Shown here piece by piece: positions 1-7,168 of a stretch of 9,915 nt of DNA (position 1 is the stretch's first letter; each line of letters starts with the position of its first letter). Made by a program: the position numbers and the translations under genes. Source of the stretch: Bordetella parapertussis (lineage in GTDB: Bacteria > Pseudomonadota > Gammaproteobacteria > Burkholderiales > Burkholderiaceae_A); contig CAMDMC010000044.1 in the NCBI GenBank assembly GCA_945901825.1, forward strand, positions 1-9,915, read 5' to 3'. Below the pieces are notes generated by a model. That model searched no databases, was not told the DNA's origin, and saw nothing but the letters and a program-made list of their open reading frames with translations.

Positions 1-371
1 TCGGGGCTAAAGGTTGCTGCCAGGTTATCACCCCCTGATTCAACAAAAACAATGTCAACGTCAGGAAACTTCTGCACCATACGGTCCACAGCCTCAAGAT
101 TAATACTTGCGTCTTCTCGAATAGCCGTGTGGGGGCAGCCACCGGTCTCAACACCCATGATTCGTTCAGCGGGTAGGGCGCCTGAAAGTGTTAGTAGCCT
201 TTGATCTTCTTTGGTGTAGATATCGTTGGTAATGGCAACAAGATCGTAACGATCACGAAGGCGCTTGCAGAGCACCTCGAGAAGCGTTGTCTTTCCAGAC
301 CCTACGGGGCCGCCCACCCCAACGCGTAGAGGCGGAAGGGGTTTCTTACGATGAGGGATTTGATGGTGCAT
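1..371 (-). CDS. ureG: Urease accessory GTPase UreG, N-terminal part (runs off the left edge)
   Basis: UreG is the SIMIBI-class GTPase that couples GTP hydrolysis to nickel delivery into apo-urease, acting in the cytoplasm with UreE, UreF and UreD. The first 123 residues are present, roughly 60% of the usual 200-215. Visible motifs are the P-loop GPVGSGKT at residues 21-28, NDIYTKED at 49-56, the nickel-binding CPH motif at 79-81 within [13 protein letters not shown], and [13 protein letters not shown] at 111-123. The guanine-specificity motif lies beyond the edge. The ATG at 371 is 14 bases after the ureF stop and has no clear Shine-Dalgarno sequence, so translation may depend on coupling with ureF. 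The N-terminus has only a short MHH start rather than the long histidine-rich extension seen in some UreG proteins. It is the last urease gene visible. Identity is very sure; the 3' end is unseen. Confidence 0.97.
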   Translation of the reverse strand, partial: MHHQIPHRKKPLPPLRVGVGGPVGSGKTTLLEVLCKRLRDRYDLVAITNDIYTKEDQRLLTLSGALPAERIMGVETGGCPHTAIREDASINLEAVDRMVQKFPDVDIVFVESGGDNLAATFSP

Positions 372-385
372 GGTTTTTGGCGGTC

Positions 386-1111
386 TTACGATCGGAAGAG
401 TCGGGAGTATTGAAATTCATGCCTTGCGCACAGGATTGCGTGCATGGGTGCAGCTGTGTGAAGGCATGCTTCACCAGCGTGCAGATTACTAAGCGTTTTC
501 TCAATGCATTGATCAATGTGAGGTTGAATTTCACCTAAAAGGCCTTGACCAGCAGCCTGACCAATGGGTAAGAGTTTTTGGGCTGCCTGTATTTGGCCCT
601 CAACGAAGGTAAAACAAAAGGAAACCAGCCCATCTTCGAGTCGAATCTTCTTCGCGTAACAGGCACTTGCATGTGCCGTAAGAAAAGTGGGGGGATCAAG
701 CTTAAGCAAGCATGACTGCAGATCCCCCTCAAGCCAGTTCAGTTCACTAAGAAGACGAACAAGAGACCATCCCATCTGCTCGGTCTCGGCTCTTAACTCG
801 ACAACATCTCGACTGGCCCAGTGAATACGATTCAGCGCAACAAGTGTTTCAAAGGTGCGAGTCTTGATTGCACTGTATATGAGCGCCCAGAGTAATGCGT
901 CATTCTTAGGCCAGAGATCCAGCGCACTTAACAGCCACTTTTTTAGGCCAACAAGATTAGTTACACGACCGTCATTGACGGCTGACTCAAGGCCCTGCGA
1001 GTAGCTGTAGCCACCGACCGGCAGACTGGCTGAGGAAAGCCGAAAGAGCGCCTGTAAGCTGGCTGAATCTCGCGAAGAGGTAGCCTCGGGCGTATAAGCC
1101 CGTCTAGCCAT
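386..1111 (-). CDS. ureF: Urease accessory protein UreF
   Basis: UreF is a helical cytoplasmic scaffold that binds UreD and recruits the UreG dimer, gating nickel transfer into urease. At 241 residues the length fits the family. The N-terminal signature [16 protein letters not shown] begins near residue 27. A QMGWSL segment sits mid-protein, GQAAGQ appears in the C-terminal half, and the protein ends in QYSRLFRS, the conserved tail important in the UreF-UreD-UreG complex. The ATG start overlaps the end of ureE by 8 bases (ATGGCTAG), which supports this start and implies translational coupling. The gene is intact. Divergence from the Burkholderiales consensus is ordinary for UreF, the least conserved urease accessory protein. 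Confidence 0.96.
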   Translation of the reverse strand: MARRAYTPEATSSRDSASLQALFRLSSASLPVGGYSYSQGLESAVNDGRVTNLVGLKKWLLSALDLWPKNDALLWALIYSAIKTRTFETLVALNRIHWASRDVVELRAETEQMGWSLVRLLSELNWLEGDLQSCLLKLDPPTFLTAHASACYAKKIRLEDGLVSFCFTFVEGQIQAAQKLLPIGQAAGQGLLGEIQPHIDQCIEKTLSNLHAGEACLHTAAPMHAILCARHEFQYSRLFRS

Positions 1112-1625
1112 GATGGTGCTTAAAAGTGGCCTGCGCTATTGCGTAATCTTCATCGAAGGTGGCGTCGTGTCCGTGGTGATGGCCACCACCGTAGGCACCA
1201 ACGTCTGGCTCGAAGGCGGCCTCGACCAAGTGAACTTCGACACCTCCGAGCTGCTCGAGCATTGTGCGCAGAACAGGGTCAGGCTCAAGCTGCAGATAGC
1301 CGGGCTGCAACTCCAGTCGAACATGGCGATTACCAAGATGATAAGCGGCTCTAAGCAGAGCATGGGGATGCGTCGCAAGGACCCGATAAAGCGGCTCATC
1401 AGCCGCAACTACCTCTACAGACTCGTCGTTGTCGGTACTTAATAAGGCTCGGTTTCGAATGACCAACCCACGGGGTAGGAGAATACGAACCTGAACATTC
1501 CGGGTTGTGGTGATCGCGGTGAATCGACTGCGACAGCGCTGATCAAAGCGCAGAAGCAGGCAGTCGGATGGCCGAAGACCTCTGGCTTCAGCGGTCTCGG
1601 GTGCATGATAGTGCGTTAAAAGCAT
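1104..1625 (-). CDS. ureE: Urease nickel metallochaperone UreE
   Basis: UreE is a homodimeric cytoplasmic nickel chaperone that hands nickel to UreG. I choose the ATG at 1625 (173 residues). The open frame continues upstream to 1703, but that stretch lies inside ureC in another frame and resembles no UreE, whereas the sequence from MLLTHYHAPE reads like a UreE start. The central domain holds GNRH at 98-101, in which His101 matches the interface nickel ligand (His96 of the Klebsiella protein). The C-terminus carries two short histidine clusters, GGGHHHGH at 146-153 and KHHHG at 169-173, as extra metal-binding sites. The gene starts 4 bases after the ureC stop without a good Shine-Dalgarno sequence and overlaps ureF by 8 bases, so it is probably translated by coupling. 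It is intact. Confidence 0.96.
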   Translation of the reverse strand: MLLTHYHAPETAEARGLRPSDCLLLRFDQRCRSRFTAITTTRNVQVRILLPRGLVIRNRALLSTDNDESVEVVAADEPLYRVLATHPHALLRAAYHLGNRHVRLELQPGYLQLEPDPVLRTMLEQLGGVEVHLVEAAFEPDVGAYGGGHHHGHDATFDEDYAIAQATFKHHHG

Positions 1626-1629
1626 GACA

Positions 1630-3330
1630 CTAAAAGAGAAAATAGCGCTGCGCCAGGGGTAACTCCTTGGCGGGTTCACAGACCAGAAGCTCACCGTCGG
1701 CATGAACCAGATAGTTCTCTGGATCCACCGTAATGGTGGGCTGCCAGTTGTTGTGAATCATGTCGGCTTTCCTAATGTTGCGGCAAGAGTGGATGCCAGC
1801 AATGGTTTTGTTGAGCCCAAGATCATGCAGAGCTTGGTTATTGAGCCCCGCCTGCGAGACAAATGTAAGTGAGGTTGAAAGAGCCTTACCAAACGAGCCA
1901 AACATAGGCCGCATATGGACAGGCTGAGGGGTTGGGATAGAGGCGTTCGCATCGCCCATTAGTGCCCAGGCGATCATTCCCGACTTCAGAACCAGGCTAG
2001 GCTTTACGCCGAAATAAGCCGGCCGCCAAAGCACGAGGTCGGCAAGCTTGCCAGTCTCGACCGAGCCAACTAAATGGCCCATGCCGTGGGTGATGGCAGG
2101 ATTAATGGTGTATTTCGCTATGTAGCGCTTGATGCGCTGGTTGTCAGAGAGTTTGGAGTCTCCTTTAAGTGCCCCGCGCTGGTCTTTCATTTTATGGGCC
2201 GTCTGCCAGGTTCGTAAGACAACCTCGCCAACCCGGCCCATCGCCTGGGAGTCCGAACTCATCATGGAGAACGCCCCAAGGTCGTGAAGGATGTCTTCTG
2301 CGGCGATGGTCTCGCGGCGAATGCGACTTTCGGCAAAGGCAATGTCTTCTGCAATAGAAGCATCCAGATGGTGGCAGACCATAAGCATATCGAGATGCTC
2401 ATCAACGGTATTAACCGTAAAGGGCATGGTTGGATTGGTTGATGATGGCAGGACATTTGACAAAGACGCGGCCTTAATAATGTCTGGGGCATGTCCGCCA
2501 CCTGCACCTTCAGTGTGAAAGGTGTGAATGGTCCGCCCCTTAAAGGCTGCAATTGTGTCGTCAACAAAACCAGACTCATTTAAAGTGTCTGTGTGAATGG
2601 CAACCTGAACATCCAACTCTTCGGCAACGGACAGGCAGTTGTCAATTGCCGCTGGCGTAGTACCCCAGTCTTCGTGAAGCTTTAATCCAATCGCTCCAGC
2701 GCGCACCTGCTCTCGAAGTGGTTCGGGAAGGCTTGCATTCCCTTTTCCCAAAAAACCAATGTTCATTGGAAAGCTATCGACTGCAGCAAGCATGCTCTGA
2801 ATATGCCAGGGTCCGGGCGTGCAGGTGGTCGCGTAGGTTCCTGTTGCAGGCCCTGTGCCCCCACCAAGCATAGTCGTTACACCACTTGAAATGGCCTCAT
2901 CAATTTGCTGCGGACAGATAAAGTGAATGTGAGAGTCGATTCCGCCAGCCGTTACGATCATGCCTTCGCCCGCGATAATTTCAGTGCCCGGACCAATAAC
3001 AATGGTTACTGCTGGTTGGATATCGGGATTACCCGCTTTTCCAATTCCAGCAATTCGTCCGTTTTTAATGCCAATGTCGGCTTTGACAATGCCCCAGTGG
3101 TCGATGATGAGCGCATTGGTAATGACCGTGTCAGCCACATCTGCGCTGCATCGCTGGCTCTGACCCATGCCGTCACGAATGACCTTGCCCCCACCAAATT
3201 TCACCTCCTCACCGTAGACAGTGAAGTCCTTCTCTACCTCTACCAAGAGGTTTGTGTCGGCAAGGCGAACGCGATCGCCCACGGTGGGCCCGAACATTTC
3301 GGCATAGGCTTTTCTTGAAATGCGCGTCAT
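1630..3330 (-). CDS. ureC: Urease alpha (catalytic) subunit UreC
   Basis: UreC is the catalytic subunit that hydrolyses urea to ammonia and carbamate at a dinickel centre in the cytoplasm; it assembles with UreA and UreB. I start at the ATG at 3330, which gives 566 residues. A GTG one codon upstream (3333) is also possible, but the ATG forms a TGATG junction with ureB and has GGGAG 7 bases before it. With this start the key residues fall at Klebsiella numbering: nickel ligands His134 and His136 (in SHIHF), bridging carbamylated Lys217 and His219 (GLKLHE), His246 (AIHTDT), His272 (TFHTEG), mobile-flap Cys319 and His320 (VCHHLD) and Asp360 (SSDSQAMGR). All are present. The protein ends in RYFLF, a normal terminus. 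It is full length, with no frameshift or missing residue, so an active enzyme is expected. Confidence 0.99.
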   Translation of the reverse strand: MTRISRKAYAEMFGPTVGDRVRLADTNLLVEVEKDFTVYGEEVKFGGGKVIRDGMGQSQRCSADVADTVITNALIIDHWGIVKADIGIKNGRIAGIGKAGNPDIQPAVTIVIGPGTEIIAGEGMIVTAGGIDSHIHFICPQQIDEAISSGVTTMLGGGTGPATGTYATTCTPGPWHIQSMLAAVDSFPMNIGFLGKGNASLPEPLREQVRAGAIGLKLHEDWGTTPAAIDNCLSVAEELDVQVAIHTDTLNESGFVDDTIAAFKGRTIHTFHTEGAGGGHAPDIIKAASLSNVLPSSTNPTMPFTVNTVDEHLDMLMVCHHLDASIAEDIAFAESRIRRETIAAEDILHDLGAFSMMSSDSQAMGRVGEVVLRTWQTAHKMKDQRGALKGDSKLSDNQRIKRYIAKYTINPAITHGMGHLVGSVETGKLADLVLWRPAYFGVKPSLVLKSGMIAWALMGDANASIPTPQPVHMRPMFGSFGKALSTSLTFVSQAGLNNQALHDLGLNKTIAGIHSCRNIRKADMIHNNWQPTITVDPENYLVHADGELLVCEPAKELPLAQRYFLF

Positions 3331-3635
3331 CACAGATCTCCCATAATACGCGCTTGGAAGCCAAAGACTCGACGATCGCCAGCTAAGGCCACAAGCGTTA
3401 CGGTGCGCTGCTGGCCGGGCTCGAACCGAACCGCAGTACCTGCGGCGATATTGAGCCGATAGCCGCGAGTCTTTGGGCGTTTGAAATCCAGTGCCTGATT
3501 GACCTCAAAGAAGTGATAGTGCGAGCCAACCTGAATAGGGCGATCGCCCCGGTTGATGACTGTGACTTCGAGGGTAGGACGGCCAGCATTGATTTCAATG
3601 TCGCCGTCTGCGGGAATGATTTCTCCGGGTGTCAT
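3330..3635 (-). CDS. ureB: Urease beta subunit UreB
   Basis: UreB is a small structural subunit of the three-polypeptide bacterial urease, packing against UreC and helping position it for the activation complex. The 101-residue protein begins MTPGEI and contains the family core [19 protein letters not shown] followed by [12 protein letters not shown] and a terminal [10 protein letters not shown]. The start has a clear GGAGAG about 7 bases upstream. It lies 27 bases after ureA, and its TGA shares one base with the ureC ATG. Separate ureA and ureB genes are the normal proteobacterial arrangement, unlike the fused form of Helicobacter. Confidence 0.98.
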   Translation of the reverse strand: MTPGEIIPADGDIEINAGRPTLEVTVINRGDRPIQVGSHYHFFEVNQALDFKRPKTRGYRLNIAAGTAVRFEPGQQRTVTLVALAGDRRVFGFQARIMGDL

Positions 3636-3662
3636 GGTTGGTCTCTCCGACTTTCCTGGTTT

Positions 3663-3965
3663 TTAGGCGATAGGCTGGTGAACGGTGACAAGTTTTGTAC
3701 CGTCCGGGAAGGTGGCTTCGACTTGAATATCGGCAATCATTTCGGCAACACCGGGCATCACCTGGTCTTTGGCAAGAATTTGCGTGCCTAAGGTCATTAG
3801 TTCTGCCACTGTCCTACCGTCACGGGCGCCTTCTAAGATTGCACAGGTGATTAAAGCGGTGGCCTCGGGGAGGTTGAGCTTTAGCCCTCGATCTCGGCGG
3901 CGCTCGGCAAGAAGCCCTGCTGTAAATATCAGAAGTTTGTCTTTTTCGCGTGGGGTCAGGTCCAT
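3663..3965 (-). CDS. ureA: Urease gamma subunit UreA
   Basis: UreA is the 100-residue small structural subunit of urease. It opens with [23 protein letters not shown], nearly the family consensus, and continues through EATALI, the [13 protein letters not shown] helix and the C-terminal [20 protein letters not shown]. Start choice is firm: GGAG sits 7 bases before the ATG at 3965, and the N-terminus aligns with known UreA proteins. It follows ureD by 17 bases and precedes ureB by 27, in line with one transcript. Nothing is missing. Confidence 0.98.
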   Translation of the reverse strand: MDLTPREKDKLLIFTAGLLAERRRDRGLKLNLPEATALITCAILEGARDGRTVAELMTLGTQILAKDQVMPGVAEMIADIQVEATFPDGTKLVTVHQPIA

Positions 3966-3982
3966 GGGTTTCTCCGAGAAAG

Positions 3983-4894
3983 TTAGGTTGCCCAGATGCG
4001 CAAGCTGGAACCGGCTGAATTCATAATAAGGGGTCGTAAGAAGGCTCGTGTCTGTTCGCAGACCGCCCGCGCCTTCTCTGGATTGTTAGACAAAAGACGC
4101 ATGACCAAAAGCGCCTCTTCTTGGGTGTGTTCGCCGGCCTGCAGGCCCGTGCGAAGAGCTTTGTTGCTGCTTGGAACAACAAGTTGCGAGACCCCCGCTA
4201 CGCAGGATGGCTCAAAAGGCAGGCTTGCAGCCAAGGCTTCATAGGCCTTCTCGTTAAGTTTGGGGCCAAAGGCCCAGAGCGAGCCGGTGATGCTGTAACC
4301 GGCCATTTGGTGATGATCGTCATTACTTGCCATATGCACCGAATTCCAGTGTGACCGTTCAGTCCAAAGTAGCTTGTTTGAAAGATAAAACGACAGCATG
4401 GTCTGAGCACGACCGTCAACCCAGGGCTCATTACAACTCGTGCGGCCAAACTGGTGGAGATCCCATCCTAAAAGACGGCAGCTGGGCTCAAGCCTAACCT
4501 CGAGACTGTTTTGAGCCCAAGCCTGGTTGAAATAAAGGTTCTCGTGCGGAAGCCACTCAATGGACGATTCCTGGCTTATATTGAGAAGGACGCTTTGTTG
4601 GGCTGGTTTAATGGCGTCTGGAAAGGACCGGTACCAGCGCGTTGCGCCAGGGGTCGCGTAAACACTATGACTTGCCTCGCTGGCTGAAATCTCAATACGA
4701 AGCTGGTCGTCTTGAGCGATGCCGGAGGGCGGGTGCAAAACGAAGGTATGGGCAATACCCGCGCCCTCTGGGTACAGGATCTTTTGTATTTGCAGAGGAC
4801 CTTTTGCATGCAGCTTACGGACCCTCGTCTGCCCGCTTGGTCGGTCGGCGCGAAGGAAAAGCTCGGCCTGCCAAGGTTCTAGCCGGCTATGCAT
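3983..4894 (-). CDS. ureD: Urease accessory protein UreD (UreH)
   Basis: UreD binds apo-urease directly and, with UreF and UreG, forms the complex through which nickel and carbon dioxide reach the active site. The 303-residue protein shows the family landmarks: [13 protein letters not shown] at 32-44, [12 protein letters not shown] at 54-65, [10 protein letters not shown] at 81-90, [10 protein letters not shown] at 113-122, [10 protein letters not shown] at 142-151, and a terminal LRIWAT. In many UreD proteins the second motif reads HPPGGIAGGD; here GGD has become QDD and a glycine has become serine, a mild divergence. The ATG at 4894 has AAGGA about 11 bases upstream, a slightly long spacing. 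As the first gene of the operon it sits next to the divergent control region at 4895-5051. Confidence 0.95.
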   Translation of the reverse strand: MHSRLEPWQAELFLRADRPSGQTRVRKLHAKGPLQIQKILYPEGAGIAHTFVLHPPSGIAQDDQLRIEISASEASHSVYATPGATRWYRSFPDAIKPAQQSVLLNISQESSIEWLPHENLYFNQAWAQNSLEVRLEPSCRLLGWDLHQFGRTSCNEPWVDGRAQTMLSFYLSNKLLWTERSHWNSVHMASNDDHHQMAGYSITGSLWAFGPKLNEKAYEALAASLPFEPSCVAGVSQLVVPSSNKALRTGLQAGEHTQEEALLVMRLLSNNPEKARAVCEQTRAFLRPLIMNSAGSSLRIWAT

Positions 4895-5051
4895 AGAAAG
4901 GGGTGTCCTTATCTAGTCTGATTGACTTCGAAACAATACGGGAAAAGCAATGAAAAGGCTTAAATACTTTGATATGTTCGCCATTGGAGCGTGTAGAGCC
5001 AAGCCCTCTCGAACTTAAGAGATTTTCAGATCCAGAGCAGGATAATAAAGC
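4895..5051. promoter_or_regulatory. Divergent intergenic region between the urease operon and the hydratase gene
   Basis: This 157-base region separates two divergent units, so start signals for both must lie here or in adjacent coding sequence. On the plus strand, TTGATA at 4969-4974 and TGTAGA at 4992-4997 are 17 bases apart; the first matches the -35 consensus well and the second poorly. On the minus strand I find no convincing sigma-70 pair and no sigma-54 GG-N10-GC element such as would suggest nitrogen control of urease. A short imperfect inverted repeat, TCTC and GAGA eight bases apart around CTTAAG (5008-5023), is visible, but it is too short to call an operator. The region is AT-richer than the flanking genes. 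Confidence 0.4.
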
Positions 5052-5927
5052 ATGAGTAAGCCCCAGACCCATCCTCCGATGGTTAGCCTGAATGAATGGC
5101 TCGGTCGTCAGGAAAGCCATAACGACCAACTTACCTTATTTCCTGCCAATGCCCTTGCAGCCGCGCTTGATCACGACCAGCGCTTTGCAGAAGGCGATGC
5201 CCTACCGGCTCTTTGGCATTGGCTGTACTTTCTCTCGTACGCAAACCAGTCTGAACTAGGCTCTGACGGCCACGCGCATCGCGGGGGTTTTCTGCCTCCA
5301 GTTTCGCTTCCAAGGCGCATGTGGGCGGGCGGTGATCTGCGTTGGCACCGACCCCTTCAGCTGGGCGCCAAGGTACGCAGACTTTCGAGCATTCAAAGTA
5401 TTGAGCAAAAGCAAGGCAAGTCTGGTGAGCTGGTTTTTGTAAAGGTCTTGCATGAAATTTCAGACGCTGCCGGGGTAGCGATGCAAGAGGTTCACGACAT
5501 TGTCTATCGAGGTCATTCCTTGCCTGGAAATCTAGGTAAGAGTTCCAGTGATTCTCAGCCCTTGGAGCCTTCTGAATTTAGTCGCAGCCTCGTACCAGAC
5601 AGCGTGCTTCTTTTTAGATACTCCGCCCTAACATTTAATGGTCACCGCATTCATTACGACCGCCGCTACACCATGGAAGACGAAGGCTATGCGGGCCTTA
5701 TTGTTCATGGCCCCTTGGTGGCAACCCTGCTGGCTGAATTACTGCGCGAGCACAGGCCCGATGCAACATGGCTGTCCTTCAGGTTTAAGGCTCTTCTACC
5801 CATGATTGAAGGTGAGCCCTTAAAGCTTTGCGGAAAGGCTACAGGCAAAGGCCATTACGAGCTTTGGGCAGAAAACGCGCATGGGTCTGTGACCATGACA
5901 GCCTCGGCGAGTATTGAACATACTTAA
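5052..5927 (+). CDS. ich: Double-hotdog MaoC/HTD2-type hydratase, probable itaconyl-CoA or mesaconyl-C4-CoA hydratase
   Basis: The 291-residue protein belongs to the FAS1-like/MaoC dehydratase group with mesaconyl-C4-CoA hydratase and bacterial itaconyl-CoA hydratase, which add water to a C5 dicarboxylyl-CoA to give citramalyl-CoA. The N-terminal hotdog half carries ALWHWLYFL at 53-61, then RGGFLPPVSLPRRMWAGG at 77-94, a run I recognise from this subgroup. The C-terminal hotdog half carries the active-site loop SALTFNGHRIHYD at 191-203 and IVHGPL at 217-222. In this loop an Asn-His pair (Asn196, His201 or His198) stands where classical MaoC enzymes have Asp-His. The ATG has AGGA 9 bases upstream. 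The acyl-CoA dehydrogenase follows after 44 bases on the same strand. Family is sure; the exact substrate is inferred from the neighbouring CoA-transferase, PrpD and dehydrogenase. Confidence 0.8.
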   Translation: MSKPQTHPPMVSLNEWLGRQESHNDQLTLFPANALAAALDHDQRFAEGDALPALWHWLYFLSYANQSELGSDGHAHRGGFLPPVSLPRRMWAGGDLRWHRPLQLGAKVRRLSSIQSIEQKQGKSGELVFVKVLHEISDAAGVAMQEVHDIVYRGHSLPGNLGKSSSDSQPLEPSEFSRSLVPDSVLLFRYSALTFNGHRIHYDRRYTMEDEGYAGLIVHGPLVATLLAELLREHRPDATWLSFRFKALLPMIEGEPLKLCGKATGKGHYELWAENAHGSVTMTASASIEHT

Positions 5928-5971
5928 ATCAACAGAGAAATCCGTCGTTTATATTTATTTGGAGAAGGACT

Positions 5972-7141
5972 TTGCACGATATTCCCACGGTCGATGCCCA
6001 TCAAGATATGCGAGAGGCCTTGCGCGATCTTTGCTCCCAGTTCGATTCAAAGTACTGGCAGGCGGTTGATGAGGAGCGCGGTTATCCAGAGCGTTTTGTG
6101 GATGCGTTGTCCCAGGCGGGATGGCTTGCTGCCCTAATTCCAGTCGAATACGGGGGCTCGGGGCTGGGGCTTGTAGAAGCCTCTGTCATTATGGAAGAAA
6201 TTAACCGCTGCGGCGGAAATGCAGGAAGCTGCCATGGCCAGATGTACAACATGGGCACGATTCTGCGCCATGGTTCTGACGAGCAGAAGAAACGCTACCT
6301 TCCTCAGATTGCTAGTGGCTCGCTTAGGCTTCAGAGCATGGCTGTTACCGAGCCCACCACCGGAACCGACACAACGAAGCTAAAGACCACGGCGGTCAAG
6401 CAGGGTGACCGATACATTGTGAATGGCCAAAAGGTTTGGATTTCTAGAATTCAGCATTCAGATCTTATGGTTCTTTTAGCCCGAACAACCCCCATCGACC
6501 AAGTAGCGAAGAAAAGTGAGGGGATGAGCGTCTTTCTGGTTGATATTCGACAGGCCATGGGCAACGGCATGGACGTTAGGCCCATTCGGAACATGGTGAA
6601 TCACGAGACTAACGAGGTCTTTTTTGACAACCTTGAGGTACCTGCAGACAACCTCATTGGCGAAGAGGGACGCGGCTTTAAGTACATTCTTGATGGGCTC
6701 AATGCGGAGCGCGCATTGATTGCTGCCGAGTGCATTGGCGATGCCTACTGGTGCATTGACAAGGCCCGTCGTTATGCTAATGAGCGTGTGGTTTTTGGAC
6801 GGCCCATTGGCAAGAATCAGGGCGTCCAGTTCCCCATTGCCCAGGCCTACATCGAAACAGAGGCCGCAAACCTAATGCGATTCAAAGCCTGCGAACTCTT
6901 TGATGCGGGAAAGCCGTGCGGCGCAGAGGCCAACATGGCCAAGTACTTGGCTGCAAAGGCGTCTTTTGAGGCGGCAGATATTTGCCTGCAGACCCACGGT
7001 GGATTTGGCTTTGCCTGTGAATACGATGTCGAACGAAAGTTTCGAGAGACCCGGCTTTATCAGGTGGCTCCTATTTCAACGAACTTAATTTACTCCTACG
7101 TTGCAGAGCACCTGCTTGGGCTGCCGCGCTCGTTTGAATAA
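5972..7141 (+). CDS. Acyl-CoA dehydrogenase, TTG start
   Basis: This is an FAD-dependent acyl-CoA dehydrogenase of 389 residues, usual for the family; it makes an alpha,beta double bond in an acyl-CoA and passes electrons to ETF. Visible parts are the flavin-binding MAVTEPTTGTD at 123-133, VNGQKVWIS at 150-158, RRYANERVVFGRPIG at 266-280, and QTHGGFGF at 340-347. The usual C-terminal catalytic-glutamate motif (YEGTSEIQ) is replaced by YQVAPIST at 363-370. Glu246 in GLNAERALIA aligns by eye with the helix-G catalytic glutamate of isovaleryl-CoA and long-chain enzymes, so the protein is probably active. The start is TTG: GGAGAAGG at 5961-5968 leaves good spacing, and no nearby ATG is better placed. 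It probably shares a transcript with the hydratase upstream. The substrate is unknown; a branched or dicarboxylic acyl-CoA is a guess from context. Confidence 0.9.
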   Translation: MHDIPTVDAHQDMREALRDLCSQFDSKYWQAVDEERGYPERFVDALSQAGWLAALIPVEYGGSGLGLVEASVIMEEINRCGGNAGSCHGQMYNMGTILRHGSDEQKKRYLPQIASGSLRLQSMAVTEPTTGTDTTKLKTTAVKQGDRYIVNGQKVWISRIQHSDLMVLLARTTPIDQVAKKSEGMSVFLVDIRQAMGNGMDVRPIRNMVNHETNEVFFDNLEVPADNLIGEEGRGFKYILDGLNAERALIAAECIGDAYWCIDKARRYANERVVFGRPIGKNQGVQFPIAQAYIETEAANLMRFKACELFDAGKPCGAEANMAKYLAAKASFEAADICLQTHGGFGFACEYDVERKFRETRLYQVAPISTNLIYSYVAEHLLGLPRSFE

Positions 7142-7168
7142 GGTGTGAATAGGCTTTGGTAAGACGTA

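Noticed and set aside
390..400. An 11-base match, GATCGGAAGAG, to a common sequencing-adapter core, which could suggest an assembly artefact.
   Set aside because: The complementary strand encodes the conserved UreF tail SRLFRS and stop, and ureG follows normally. The flanking bases do not continue the adapter, so the match is chance.
1110..1442. A 110-codon plus-strand frame opposite ureE.
   Set aside because: It lies wholly antisense to ureE, has no ribosome binding site and no recognisable domain.
1626..1703. A longer UreE with 26 more N-terminal residues.
   Set aside because: The extra residues overlap the end of ureC in another frame and resemble no UreE; the ATG at 1625 gives the expected start.
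3331..3333. GTG one codon upstream as the ureC start.
   Set aside because: The ATG at 3330 gives a typical TGATG overlap with ureB, good Shine-Dalgarno spacing and residue numbers identical to the Klebsiella enzyme. The GTG cannot be excluded but changes one residue only.
7142..7168. A bidirectional terminator between the convergent acyl-CoA dehydrogenase and PrpD genes.
   Set aside because: The 27-base gap has no inverted repeat or T-run in either direction.
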